Below, one piece after another: positions 51,698 to 63,566 of a stretch of 64,000 bases of DNA. The DNA comes from Panagrolaimus kolymaensis (Eukaryota > Nematoda > Chromadorea > Rhabditida > Panagrolaimidae). The position numbers and the translations under genes are program-made. Every line of letters begins with the position of its first letter. Positions within the stretch are counted from its first letter, which is position 1. The DNA lies in contig JAJQJQ010000017.1 in assembly GCA_028622995.1 (NCBI GenBank), positions 3,224,001 through 3,288,000 of the forward strand, written 5' to 3'. The notes below the pieces were generated by a model. That model saw only the letters and a list, made by a program, of their open reading frames with translations, had not been told where the DNA came from and searched no databases.

Positions 51698-52159
51698 TAT
51701 TGCAATTATTAAATTATTGTATATGTAATTTTAATGTTATTTAAGTAAAAAAGTGTTTGTAATTTACTTTTCGTTTGAAATTCTCTTGGTGATTTCTTAT
51801 TTACTTGTCAGTATACTTGCTAAAATATAATTAAGGAATTGTTGCCGTAAGCCTTAGTAAATCGTACAAATATCAAGTAATGACACCTTAATAAACCACT
51901 TTGTTCAAAACCTGAATTACTTTTTGTGGTGACTAAGTTTGCCTTCCAATGATTGTTGAAAAAAAGTTATAACCGAAAAAATTTAGAGAGTCTTTTGCAT
52001 CCAAAGTGGCCTCGTACTTGATACAAAAGAATTGGTAAATTAAGGCTTTATTTGCTTATTGTTATTTCCATTTGATTAATTCAAGTTCATCCGCTACCGG
52101 ATATTACTTCCTCAAGTTTACATATTTTTAAAGAAACAATTTTTCTCTGACCAAAAATA
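51698..52159. other. Spacer between H2B-like and membrane gene
   Basis: Contains the empty Helitron target at 51716/51717. No gene seen. Confidence 0.5.
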
Positions 52160-53039
52160 ATGCCACTCCAAAGAAATGAAGAAACGGGAAACTTGGAATA
52201 TGTTCCGTTTCATCGAACTCCTAAAGAAAAAAGGCTAAAGAAAATTTATTGTGAAAGAGCTGGTCATTTTATTGCAATATGTTTTTTGCTTTCGGTTTAT
52301 CAAATCTTAAAAAGGATTATAATTATGAAAGTTGGAGATTCAAATGATTCGATAATTTTACCATTTTTCAAACATCTTAGCTTTTATATAATCGTGACAA
52401 TGTTTTTTTATACATCATTTAATATTTCAATTTTTCATAGCTTTATTTATGAGAAGAAAGGAGGAGATACAGAAAAAGCAATGTTTGGTATGGTTTGTCT
52501 TGGAGTAAGTGTTTTTTTTTTGTTACCTTTTTCTCTAATAAGATTAATCCATGTTGATCAAAAAGGATCACGATATCCTATAACCCCTTTTATAAATTTG
52601 TAAGAGCCATACTATTTTTTCTAATAGAATCCATCGTCATTTCTTGTTGGGCGAAAGTTTAAAAAAAGTTTTAGAAGAAGCCGCTTAAAATTTTTCTTAA
52701 TATTTATTCAAACAAATTTTACAGATTTATGAATTGATCATCCAAATTATTGAAATCTTCGTTTACGTTAGTTTAAAAACCTATGACCAAAAACTCGATT
52801 GGTTTATTGGGGTTACTGTATCGTGTAATATTCCATTCATTTTACTTTTGTTTTATCTTTACAAAGCTGCAAGAAATGCTGAAAATGCTTACGATGATTT
52901 GAAACAATATCAACGAAGATTGGAATCAAAACCAAAGACGAGGGAAGAAACAACAAAAATTGATATCAAAAAATTAATTCAAATGAAAAAACAAAGATTT
53001 TCTTATTCAAAGCATTTCATTTATCGTAAAAAAATTTGA
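52160..53039 (+). CDS. Unknown four-helix membrane protein
   Basis: Not recognised. Exons 52160-52504 and 52725-53039 give 219 residues. Four hydrophobic segments are visible: HFIAICFLLSVYQIL, FYIIVTMFFYTSFNISIF, GMVCLGIYELIIQIIEIFVYV (across the splice) and VSCNIPFILLLFYLYKAA. The C-terminal cytosolic-type tail is charged (YDDLKQYQRRLE) and ends KQRFSYSKHFIYRKK. The 220-base intron contains further acceptor-like sites, so a small middle exon cannot be excluded; without splicing the first exon would end 33 codons into the intron. A broken relative lies at 50229-50666. Topology resembles small nematode-expanded membrane families; no function can be assigned. Confidence 0.7.
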
Positions 53040-54525
<1,486 letters not shown>

Positions 54526-54881
54526 AAAGCAGCTTTCCTATTTTCCTTTTCTTTTCTTTTTACAAATCAAAATGATGGATTGATGTTGTGACAAACTTTG
54601 CCATCAAGTTTTACTACTTTTTAAAAACAAAAAAAATTTTAAATGGAAATAAGGGACGAAAAAAAGAAACAAAAAGATGCAATTTTAGATTAGAATAAAA
54701 TTTTTTTACATGCAATATAAAAAAAATGAAAGGGCCATAAATATTAGGATTTTAAATGGCATGGATTCACTGAAATTTAATATTCCAAACCTTTGGCTAC
54801 TGTAAATTTGAGTTAAAATAAAATTGCTATAAACATTCACAAATTTGTTTGCCATCTTATTACTTTCTTCATTTTTTTTAG

Positions 54882-55350
54882 TAACGGAATCAGCCCTTGA
54901 TTTGCGAGTAAAGAAAACTCAATCATCTTCCAATACCGTAACAAATTCCCCTTCCAAATCCACAGCAACGATTTCAAAATCCTCGAGACATTCGGATGAT
55001 GATACTTTACGAAAACTAACTTCATTGGTTGGTAAAGCTGGAACTTCAATGAATGCATCAATGGCAGCCGTGGTTAAATCCCCAACAAATGAAACTAAAG
55101 ATGATAGCGACCCATGTAAAATATTTACATGTTTGCAATGCTTTGAAAGATTTCCAGGAATGCAAGAGCTTGTTGAACATATGAGTAAAACAAAACATTT
55201 CAATCAAGCTAAACCTTTAACAAATAATGGGTAAGTTAAAATTATTTTTAAAAAACAGTTTCCAATCAATAACAATGCCCCTTTTTTTTTAGATTTCTCG
55301 ATCCACATTCTCTTCTTCGACAATCATTAATTTCATCACAAAAAAATTAA
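54882..55350 (+). pseudogene. 3' exons of a teashirt-like zinc finger gene
   Basis: Two exons (54882-55230 and 55293-55350) preceded by a good acceptor (TTTTTTTTAG) but no start codon in phase. They encode ESALDLRVKKTQSSS, a Ser/Thr-rich linker and one C2H2 finger, FTCLQCFERFPGMQELVEHM then SKTKHF, with Cys-x2-Cys-x12-His-x5-His spacing as in Teashirt/Tiptop factors. It ends LLRQSLISSQKN and stop. The 5' exons are not found between it and the epimerase fragment, so it is either a fragment or the second part of a fusion transcript. Confidence 0.6.
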
Positions 55351-55893
55351 TTAATTTTTTACAATATAATTTGCTTTTTTTAAAGTTTATATTGTGTTTT
55401 GATAACCAGCAAAGTTCTCATTTAAACTGTCGTCGTCAGGATAATTTTCTAATTTAGTCATGCATTTTTACAAAAAGGTTTTAACTTTCTGATCTCAAAA
55501 GGTTTTGATATGTTTGTATATTTTTTTTAAACAAAACAATTTGTGTTTGTATTGCAACTTTGATTGAATCTCGCCACAATAAAATCGATTTAATGATGCA
55601 CAAGATTTTAATCTGCTCTCGCTATGTAATGATGCCAATATTTTGATGGGGAGTTTAAAAAATTTATGACAAACAAAAACAAAATAAATAATATCACAAA
55701 CGCTTAAGAAAACATAGGGATAAAAGAATGATATGATTTATTTATTCTGACCCTAACTGAGTTGTTTCAGTGCTTACAACCCTATCATTCCTATAAATAA
55801 AGACCATTAACACCTTTCAAATAAAACAAAAAAAAATTAGTTTATTTTTATTAATTTAAATAATAATCAACAACGAATAAAACACATATATAC
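55351..55893. other. Convergent 3' spacer
   Basis: Between the zinc-finger fragment (plus) and the STE24-like gene (minus). AT-rich, no gene seen. Confidence 0.55.
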
Positions 55894-57187
55894 TCACTTT
55901 AATTTTTTAAGAGCTTTAACACGTTCAGGAATTGGTGGATGAGAATGATGAACAGCAGAGAAGAGTGGATAATCTACGGGAAGAGAAAGATTATCAACGC
56001 CGAGCTTGATGAGAGAGTTTGAAAGAGTGTCAGCATAACCAAGATCAGCAGAAAATTTATCAGCAGAGAATTCCATGTGACGACTTAAGAAACTTTGAGC
56101 AATACCAGAAACTTCATTATAAATTGCAAGAGCTAATTGAAAAACTAATAAGAAGCCAATCAAAGTTGGATGTTGTCCATGGAAGCCAAAAGCAGCAAAG
56201 AGAGTATCATTCTTGTAGAGACTTCCAAAAATGTATAATGATAAGAAGAGATTGAGTTCAGCAATGACAATATGAATGACGGTATGCTTCATTGCCCAAT
56301 GGCCAAGTTCGTGTCCAAGAACAGCAACAACTTCATCATCGGTCATACCCTTTTTAGTACGATTTTTGGCATCATTTTCATCAGTTTCTTCATCAGAATC
56401 TGAGACATCAATGACTGGAAGATTTTCAGGTTGAGGTTCATCTTTCTTTTCGCTTTCACCAAAGAGTTGAGTGATAGTTTCAGGAGCGAGAAGAGTATCA
56501 TAAAGAACGATGCGTTTGTTATTCCAAAAGCCATACATGTAAGCGTTGCTGTGAGATGAACGTTTTGAACCTAAAAATTAGAGGTTAGGCTTGTAACACG
56601 CTTAAAAAAACATACCTTGAACAACATAAAGCTTAGTCAATGGGAAGCCAACCTTCTTTGCTAAAGCTTCAATCTTTTCTTTAAGTACACCATCAGGAAG
56701 TGGAACATATTTATCAAACAGATTGAAGGACCTGTAAAAAATGAAATATATGGAACTTTTTTTGAAACCAAGAGACATACCTCATTTGACGTATAAGTAT
56801 CACAGTAATTCCATAACAAAGGCATCAAACCACCGAAAACAAAGATCTATAAAAGATCATTAATTTCATAAAGCTTTAAGGAATATAACAAAACTTACAG
56901 TTGTTTGAACTTGATTGAAGATTTCAGTAATAAATCCAAAGCGATCTCTATCAAGCTTATACAAACGAGCACGAGCATAATTGGCTTTGTCATTAAAGAT
57001 GAAAGTAGACTAGGACGTTTTTCATTTTTGAGATGAACTTGATACTAAAAAGATTAAAGGTTAGAAACTTCATGTGAGAAAGATGGAAGAGATAAAAACG
57101 AACCTGTCTCCATGCAAGATATTGTTCAAACAAAAATATCAACCAATTTATGGCAAATAATGACCAAAAAATGGTCGACGGATCCAT
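55894..57187 (-). CDS. fce-1: STE24/ZMPSTE24-type CAAX prenyl protease with an internal gap
   Basis: Zinc endopeptidase of the ER/nuclear membrane that removes the CAAX tripeptide from prenylated proteins. Exons read: 57187-57104, 57044-56899, 56837-56778 region, 56731-56616 and 56570-55894. The C-terminal catalytic part is complete: [20 protein letters not shown], the zinc site VLGHELGHW, the third ligand in [10 protein letters not shown] and [11 protein letters not shown]. Two defects are visible. Exon 2 goes out of frame by one base at an AAA/TTT run near 56995; one extra base would align it to the family without a gap. Between [11 protein letters not shown] and [13 protein letters not shown] about 125 residues (several membrane helices) are absent and the exon phases do not match. 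Either a decayed copy or a misassembled intact gene. Confidence 0.85.
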
Positions 57188-57879
57188 TGAGAAAGATCTG
57201 AAAGTTGTTTGTATGTTAAAAATGGATCAAAGTTTTCAACGAAATAAATTAAGCGAGCGGAGTTAAAAAAAATTAGCGGTAAACAATAAAAAAGAAGTAA
57301 TAAAAAGCGGGTGAAGGAAGGAAAAAAAGGAGAGGAACGTCAATGAATGATGATGACTGTTTGCGGTGGTAGCAGCATCCAGCATGAGTTACAGTCGTTG
57401 TGGGAACACTAACAATGGAATTAAAAAATAAGCATATCGTTTACTTTTTGGGCTTTTAGGTTTTGCTTTGATAAAAGCGTTGTAAACTTTGTATTTTATT
57501 TTTGTTAAAGAGAATTTCGTGAATCAATTTATTCAATAATAAATAAAGGAAGATGTACATGACAAATAACAAATATTTAGCTTATGTTGTTACCACCTGA
57601 AGCAACAAATACTTGAAGTTAAAATTAGACCATTTACAAAAAAAAAGAGTAGGCTGATTGAGAAACTACAAGTTGATAAGTATATGTTGATTGAGCTCTA
57701 TCACAAAATTCTGAAGCCACTCCTACTATACTAATTATTATTGTCCCACTTGGTTTTAAACTTTCGATTTACCCTTTTTACTATTCATTCCTTGTTTATT
57801 TCAAAAATGCATTGAATACAATTTTAGTCAAGATTTTTTTTTGTTTTACTAAAAAGCAAAACATTCCAAAAATTATTTT
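57188..57879. other. Upstream region of the STE24-like gene
   Basis: No coding signal. Ends at the second ribozyme candidate. Confidence 0.5.
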
Positions 57880-57966
57880 GTACAGCTCTTAGTTGCTGTT
57901 TTGATTAAATTAATCAAAACAGGTTAAGCTCCTTCGCCACGTCAAGGCGGCTGTACTTTGAAGGAG
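57880..57966 (-). ncRNA. Second HDV-like ribozyme candidate, beside the minisatellite
   Basis: Same layout as the Helitron copy: P1 CTCCTTC (57966-57960), joint AAA, P2 GTACAGC (57956-57950), P3 GCC, loop TTGACGT, GGC (57948-57936), P1' GAAGGAG (57935-57929), P4 CTGTTTTGATT/AATCAAAACAG (57922-57896), joint CAACTAAGA, P2' GCTGTAC (57886-57880). P2 differs from the other copy at two base pairs and both stay paired; P4 differs almost completely in sequence and stays paired. Loop TTGACG and joint AACTAAGA are identical. A GGGT-GAAA-ACCC hairpin lies just 5' of P1. No Helitron 3' end is evident below it. Confidence 0.65.
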
Positions 57967-58017
57967 AAAAGGGTTTTCACCCCCACCAGTTAACAGGTGT
58001 TTCCGAGAAATCTCGAA

Positions 58018-58866
58018 TGGCAAAGGCACAACACATAAAGTGAAGGATAACGAACACACTGGCAAAGGCACAACACATAAGTGAAGGATAACGAACGAAC
58101 ACTCTGGCAAAGGCACAACACATAAGTGAAGGATAACGAACGAACACACTGGCAAAGGCACAACACATAAGTGAAGGATAACGAACGAACACACTGGCAA
58201 AGGCACAACACATAAGTGAAGGATAACGAACGAACACACTGGCAAAGGCACAACACATAAGTGAAGGATAACGAACGAACACACTGGCAAAGGCACAACA
58301 CATAAGTGAAGGATAACGAACGAACACACTGGCAAAGGCACAACACATAAGTGAAGGATAACGAACACATTGGCAAAGGCACAACACATAAGTGAAGGAT
58401 AACGAACGAACACATTGGCAAAGGCACAACACATAAGTGAAGGATAACGAACGAACACACTGGCAAAGGCACAACACATAAGTGAAGGATAACGAACGAA
58501 CACACTGGCAAAGGCACAACACATAAGTGAAGGATAACGAACGAACACACTGGCAAAGGCACAACACATAAGTGAAGGATAACGAACACATTGGCAAAGG
58601 CACAACACATAAGTGAAGGATAACGAACGAACACATTGGCAAAGGCACAACACATAAGTGAAGGATAACGAACGAACACACTGGCAAAGGCACAACACAT
58701 AAGTGAAGGATAACGAACACACTGGCAAAGGCACAACACATAAGTGAAGGATAACGAACGAACACACTGGCAAAGGCACAACACATAAGTGAAGGATAAC
58801 GAACACATTGGCAAAGGCACAACACATAAGTGAAGGATAACGAACGAACACACTGGCAAAGGCACA
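58018..58866. repeat. Minisatellite, 45-base unit, about 19 copies
   Basis: Unit starts GGCAAAGGCACAACACATAA and continues GTGAAGGATAACGAACGAAC then ACACT. Most copies are 45 bases; at least four are 41 bases through loss of one CGAA. Copies differ mainly at CACT versus CATT; a short unit ending CATT is followed by a long unit ending CATT at least twice, hinting at higher-order duplication. Very homogeneous, so young. Reading frames of over 300 codons on the minus strand are a by-product of the unit lacking stops. Confidence 0.97.
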
Positions 58867-59539
58867 TATAAAGGTAGGAAGTATAAAAATTTTTCATTTT
58901 TTGAAACCATTTCATCAAACAACATATTTTTTTGTAAATTAATTTTAAAAAAAATTACGAAAAGTGTACAGCTTTTTTGTAATTTTTTTTTCAATTAATT
59001 TATAAAAAAAAGATTGTTTGATAAAATGTTTCCAAAAAAAGAAAAAATTTTATATTTTCTCTCTTTAAATGGATGGAGAAAAAAAAGTTGAAAAGGGAAA
59101 GGGAAAAGTTGAAAGAGAAGATGAAAAAGTTGAAGAATGAAATTTTAGATTTGTCGAAGAAATTGCTATAACATTTTTGGCGCCAAATTGTTGAAAGGGA
59201 AAAAAGATAGCATTTGCGCGAAATCGTCGCAAGAATATTTGATAAGCCTTCTTTAGGGTCAAACGGGAATGTATGTTTTCGAAAGAAACTTATAAATCCT
59301 CAAAATGGCAAATTTTTCATATTCAGCGGTTTTCAAATTCGGCGTTATGCTACACTCTCATTAATTCCTAGCACAAACAATTGCCAACATGATATTTTAC
59401 TAAATAAAAAAATCAACAAAGTTAAAATAATAACAACAAAGAGATCAAAAGAAATTTATAAAAACAGATTACAGAAATCTTGCAAAATAATTCAAACAAA
59501 AATAATAATTTTCTTTCTTTTCATTCACAACACAATTTA
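58867..59539. other. Low-complexity spacer
   Basis: Includes an imperfect A/T hairpin at about 58937-59002 and a purine-rich stretch at 59070-59145. No gene seen. Confidence 0.5.
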
Positions 59540-60099
59540 TCACATTGATTCAACAATATCGGATGAAGTCCATAATTTCAGTGATCGATCTTTTGATGTT
59601 GACGCAATCCATTTTGAATCAGGTGAAATATCGACGCACATAACATGAGCAGAATGTCCTTCTAAAATTTTGAGAGATTGCCAACCATTTGTTGTCCATA
59701 TCTTGATTAAATTATCGAATGAACATGTAGCCATATATTCACCTTCAGTATCAATCTTCAATCTTGAAACTAAACTTTTGTGAGCAGGAATAGTATAAAT
59801 GCATCGACGCATACGAACATCCCAAATTTTGCAACTATTATCTGCTGAACCAGTAGCCACATGGAAACCATTAGGATGCCAACCAACAGTATGAATAGCT
59901 TGTTGATGACCTTCAAGAAACATAATACATTTACCAGTTCGTAAATCCCATGCGCGTCCATAACAATCATATCCACCAGTAAGAGCTAGAGAACCATCAC
60001 CTTGAAATTCAATATCAAATACAGCTTTACTATGTCCTTCTTGAAAAAGAATTTCTTTGTTGATTGTAAGATCATGTAATCGCCATGAAGCATCGTGAC
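59540..60099 (-). pseudogene. prp-4: PRPF4 (U4/U6 snRNP 60 kDa) WD40 tail, 5'-truncated
   Basis: One exon of about 186 codons covering the last WD40 blades of the spliceosomal U4/U6 protein PRPF4: ASWRLHDL, EGHSKAVFDIEFQGDGSLAL, YGRAWDLRTGKCIMFLEGHQ, NSCKIWDVRMRRCIYTIPAH, IKIWTTNGWQSLKILEGH and a final STSKDRSLKLW. It begins at a splice acceptor, but the roughly 160 bases up to the next gene on the same strand hold no further PRPF4 exon; the N-terminal PPI-like/SFM region and first blades are absent. The exon is free of stops, so the truncation is recent or the missing part is lost from the assembly. Confidence 0.85.
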
Positions 60100-60258
60100 T
60101 AAAATAAACGAAGGTTAAAAAGAGATGCAAAAAATATAGTTTATTCATTCATAGACAAATAATAATAATAAAAAAAATACGACTAATTAGAATCAGCGGT
60201 GAAACAGCAGAAACACAGACGCAATACCATTTTAGTCATCAATAAAGGCAATTAAAGT

Positions 60259-62030
60259 TTAGCGCATTGATTTGCCGGATAACTGAAAATAACACTTTGT
60301 AAAATAATTATAAAATAAAGTCAAAAACTTACATCACTTCCACTTGTGTAAGGTGAAGGATTGTATGGTGTATGAACTTGAGTGAAAGCTGGTGGAACAT
60401 TAACATAATTTTCACAAAATACATTAGGAAGTTGATGAATATCAACCATGGAAACTTGAGATGGAATATAGCGGCCAACACCAGCATTTTGATATGGATT
60501 GATTGAACTTGCATTGCTGTAACCGCTTGAATAGCTTCCTGGAGGATTACCATAACCAGCAACATGATGATGATGAAGAGAGTTTAAAGGACAAGCCCCA
60601 TAAGGAGTCTAAAAATGTTTAAAGTTAGTGTTAAGATCATTAAAAATAATAAGCATACGGAATTTGGTGCTAAACCAAAACCAGGATAAGTACCAGGTGG
60701 AATTTGAGCATTCATACGTGAACGAGCTTTACGTGCAGTTAAATCACTAAAGCTTTTAGCTGTAGCAACACCAGATGTTGGACTATTTTCTCCACTTCGA
60801 CATGTGTGAACTGAGTAAATGTTGGTATCAAAATCATGACTGAAAACATCAGGAAGCTTTTGAACATCAGCAATGAAAGATTTTGAAGGAGCACAAGCAT
60901 CACCAGTATGACGATATGGATTGCATGACTATAAAAATAAACTATAAATTGCATGATATGAAAGAAAAACAAACATTTGTTTCAAATGGAGAATAATAAC
61001 TTGGTGGATTAAAATGATTAAAAACGGGTTCACCAATGTTGCATTTTCCACTGAATGCTTTATTAAGTTGAGGGATATCAGCAGTTGTAGAATGTGGAGG
61101 AGGACAATGTCCATGAGCACCAGGAGTACGATTGCGTGAACGAGATCTTGAACGATTACCATAGCCGCCATTTGCAGCTGGATCATTAATGCCTTTGAAT
61201 CCAAATGTAATACCAGAACTTCCAGGAACCATAGGAAGAGCACCACAATTCCAACATGGATTATTAAAGCTAAAAATATCATTAATAAAAGGGAGAAAAT
61301 TGTTTTAAAAAACTAACCTTTTCAATGGTGTACTTGCATGAGAACAGAAATCATGATTGAAATGTTTCAACCATTCAGAAAAGCATTCGCAGCCATGTTC
61401 ATGGTTATCCCAAAATGCTGAAAATTATTATGTAGTCAGTAATCTTTTGAAAAAAAAATGCTTACGTTCTTGTAAAGCACCAACAGCAGCTGTTGCATGA
61501 GTACCAATTTTACGAGCACAAACACCAGTAGCAGCAGATCGTCCACAAACAGATGGAACATGACTACGAGAAGGTGGAGGAGTGACTCCACGACGACCTC
61601 CGCAAGCAGATGGAACACGACTTCGACAATGAGGAGGAGGTGGAGTGACTTCACGGCGACGTTCACAAGCAGAAGGAGCATGAACACGAGGAGGTGGAGT
61701 AACACCGCGACGACCACGAGATGATGATGGAGGTGGAGTAACTATATTACCACGAGAATGACCACGATGTTGTTTACTTGCTTTGCTTGAACGAGAAGAG
61801 ATATTGTATTCCTTGTTGAAAACATTTGGAAGTTGATCAATATCAGCAATTGAAGAATTTGAACGAGCATGAGTTGCACCAGCATATTGATATGGATTAA
61901 TTGACTATAAAAAAATGTGTAATGCTTAACTAAAATAATAAAGAAAACGTACTTTAGGCGGAGGAGTTACAATTCCATTAGGTTTACCATATCCACCACC
62001 ACCCGCCTAACCACAATAATAACCAGCCAT
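60259..62030 (-). CDS. Unknown internally repeated protein; stop codon near the start
   Basis: Not recognised. Exons 62030 or 62006-61953, 61904-61466, 61417-61318, 61269-60975, 60928-60659, 60608-60333 and 60282-60259. The protein has four diverged repeats of the form SINPYQxAG...ADIxQLPNVFxxxY (at SINPYQYAG, FNNPCWNCG, SCNPYRHTG, SINPYQNAG). It also has a shorter array of RRGVTPPPxxxxVPSACG units and a Cys/His-rich piece (HEHGCECFSEWLKHF). Tyr/Gly/Pro/Asn-rich composition suggests a structural or low-complexity protein. The only good ATG (62030) reads MAGYYCG, then TAG, then continues in the same frame with AGGGGYGK. Either one base has turned a Tyr codon into a stop, or the GGTTAG is an acceptor for an upstream exon I cannot find. 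Confidence 0.7.
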
Positions 62031-62411
62031 TTTGCGAACGAAATCAATCAACAAATAATAATGCGTTCACGAAATTCTCCAACAGCAATTTCGTACAATG
62101 ATCAACAATAGGAGCAGACATTATTATCCAAAATCCTGAAAATTAAGAAGATTATTATAACGTCAAATTAGCAAACGAATGTAAAGAAAGAAAAATAATC
62201 ACGCAAAGCTATGGATGATGAAAATACACGAACGATAAACAAAATTTCAAATTGGTTATTAAAAAAAGCAATCTCCTTCCTCATCACTAATCTAAGAATG
62301 AATACTGTAGTTGTACTCTTCTAAACGAAGAACCCAAGGGGAGAAATACCTACCACACACAAAAAAAATTAAATCAAAAGAAGTTTAGTCAATAATAAAA
62401 ATTCAATAATA

Positions 62412-62440
62412 CTAGGCGGACGGCATGCCTTCGGCACGCC
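62412..62440 (-). mobile_element. Possible Helitron 3' terminus
   Basis: On the minus strand GGCGTGCC-GAA-GGCATGCC forms an 8-bp hairpin (one G-T pair), followed by a 6-base spacer and CTAG then T. This is the same plan, with the same GAA loop, as the end at 48039. The body would extend to higher coordinates; no coding sequence, so a non-autonomous copy if real. The outer CTAGG/CCTAG symmetry allows a plain palindrome instead. Confidence 0.45.
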
Positions 62441-62539
62441 ACCACCTAGGCAATTGCGGCTTCAGTGTTTTCTGCTATTAATTATCGAACAAAAATTTTA
62501 ACATTCTTTTTATCGGACAAACATAAAACAAACATTACA

Positions 62540-62850
62540 AAAATCTGGATTCATAAGATCCAATGGATCAAGATCCTAATCTTTTGAAATTAAGTCGCCA
62601 CTCCGCAATGCTATTTTAAATTTTATTCACAAAACGCATGCAAAAAATTTCTTGCAAATTTTTATGTACTTACGCGTGTGTGGATCGTTTTGTATTTTTG
62701 GATCCTTTGGAGTATTTTGGATCTTAGAAAACTTATGGATCAGGGTCTTAAATGTACCATAGAATGGACCTTAAAGATCACTTGGATTTGGATCCTAAAT
62801 TTTGAATGGATCTGGTGGGATCCATAAAATCCAAAGGATAAAGGTCCTCC
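62540..62850. repeat. Region dense in GGATC/GATCC words
   Basis: More than a dozen variants of TGGATCC, AGATCC and GGATC occur irregularly on both strands in about 300 bases, far above expectation for this AT-rich sequence. Spacing is uneven, so it is not a simple tandem array. Confidence 0.6.
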
Positions 62851-63566
62851 TCTTCCCTGCAAGTAAATCGCCACTCATCACTGCTTCATTTCCATGCAAC
62901 TAAAAAAAAAGTTCATTCGTAAATGCTTTTTCCACTTAAAAATTACTTCATGCAAATTTTTCATTCATTCCTTTCATTCTTTTTAGAAGGGATACATTAA
63001 AAAGTGCGTATCTTTTTCAAATGGCTACCTCCGGAAGATGCGACCCATTTTTTCTTTCACGCCAAAATATTTGCAATTTATTGATATCCAACAGCTTAAG
63101 AAAAAATCAGATGTAACTGAAAATAACAACCAAAATTAGGAGGAAGGAAAGGATAAAAATGTTTCATTTCTCTTTTATCGAGGATGCAAAATTTTAACTT
63201 ATGTTAGGATGATTAATAATTTCAAATTCTGATTTTTATGTTCTTTTAATTTGATTTTAAAGGCTTTGATATTCTTAAATCACTAAGTAATGAAACTTTA
63301 ATTATCCCTTTTACATGCATGCATTTATTTTTCACCTAAAATTTGTCCCTTTCACAATAATTTTATCATCTTTGGAAGAGAATCAAGCAGTGGCACCGCA
63401 AAAAAAAATTCCCATACTTTTGGCGCGAAAAAAACATTTTTCGTTTTTGACCTTTTTGCTGCAATTTTTTTCTTCAAACTTTGACGCTTGTTTGACATTT
63501 TTAATTGCTAGCTTCTCCGTCATTTTTTTATACCGACTTATTCACTTAACATTTTTTAGCTCTGAA

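Larger units (their letters stand above)
62031..63566. other. Repeat-rich spacer
   Basis: Contains a Helitron-end-like hairpin at 62412-62440 and a stretch dense in GGATC/GATCC words at about 62540-62850. No gene seen. The right end is the upstream region of the last gene. Confidence 0.5.

Noticed and set aside
57790..57870. Helitron 3' end downstream of the second ribozyme
   Set aside because: A weak A/T hairpin and CTAA can be drawn, but spacing is long and the next base is A, not T.
58018..58866. CRISPR-like array
   Set aside because: Units are contiguous with no unique spacers and the genome is eukaryotic.
57910..58994. Three minus-strand reading frames of over 300 codons with 15-residue repeats
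   Set aside because: They are the three frames of a 45-base minisatellite whose unit has no stop codon; 41-base units mix the frames. No splice or family support.
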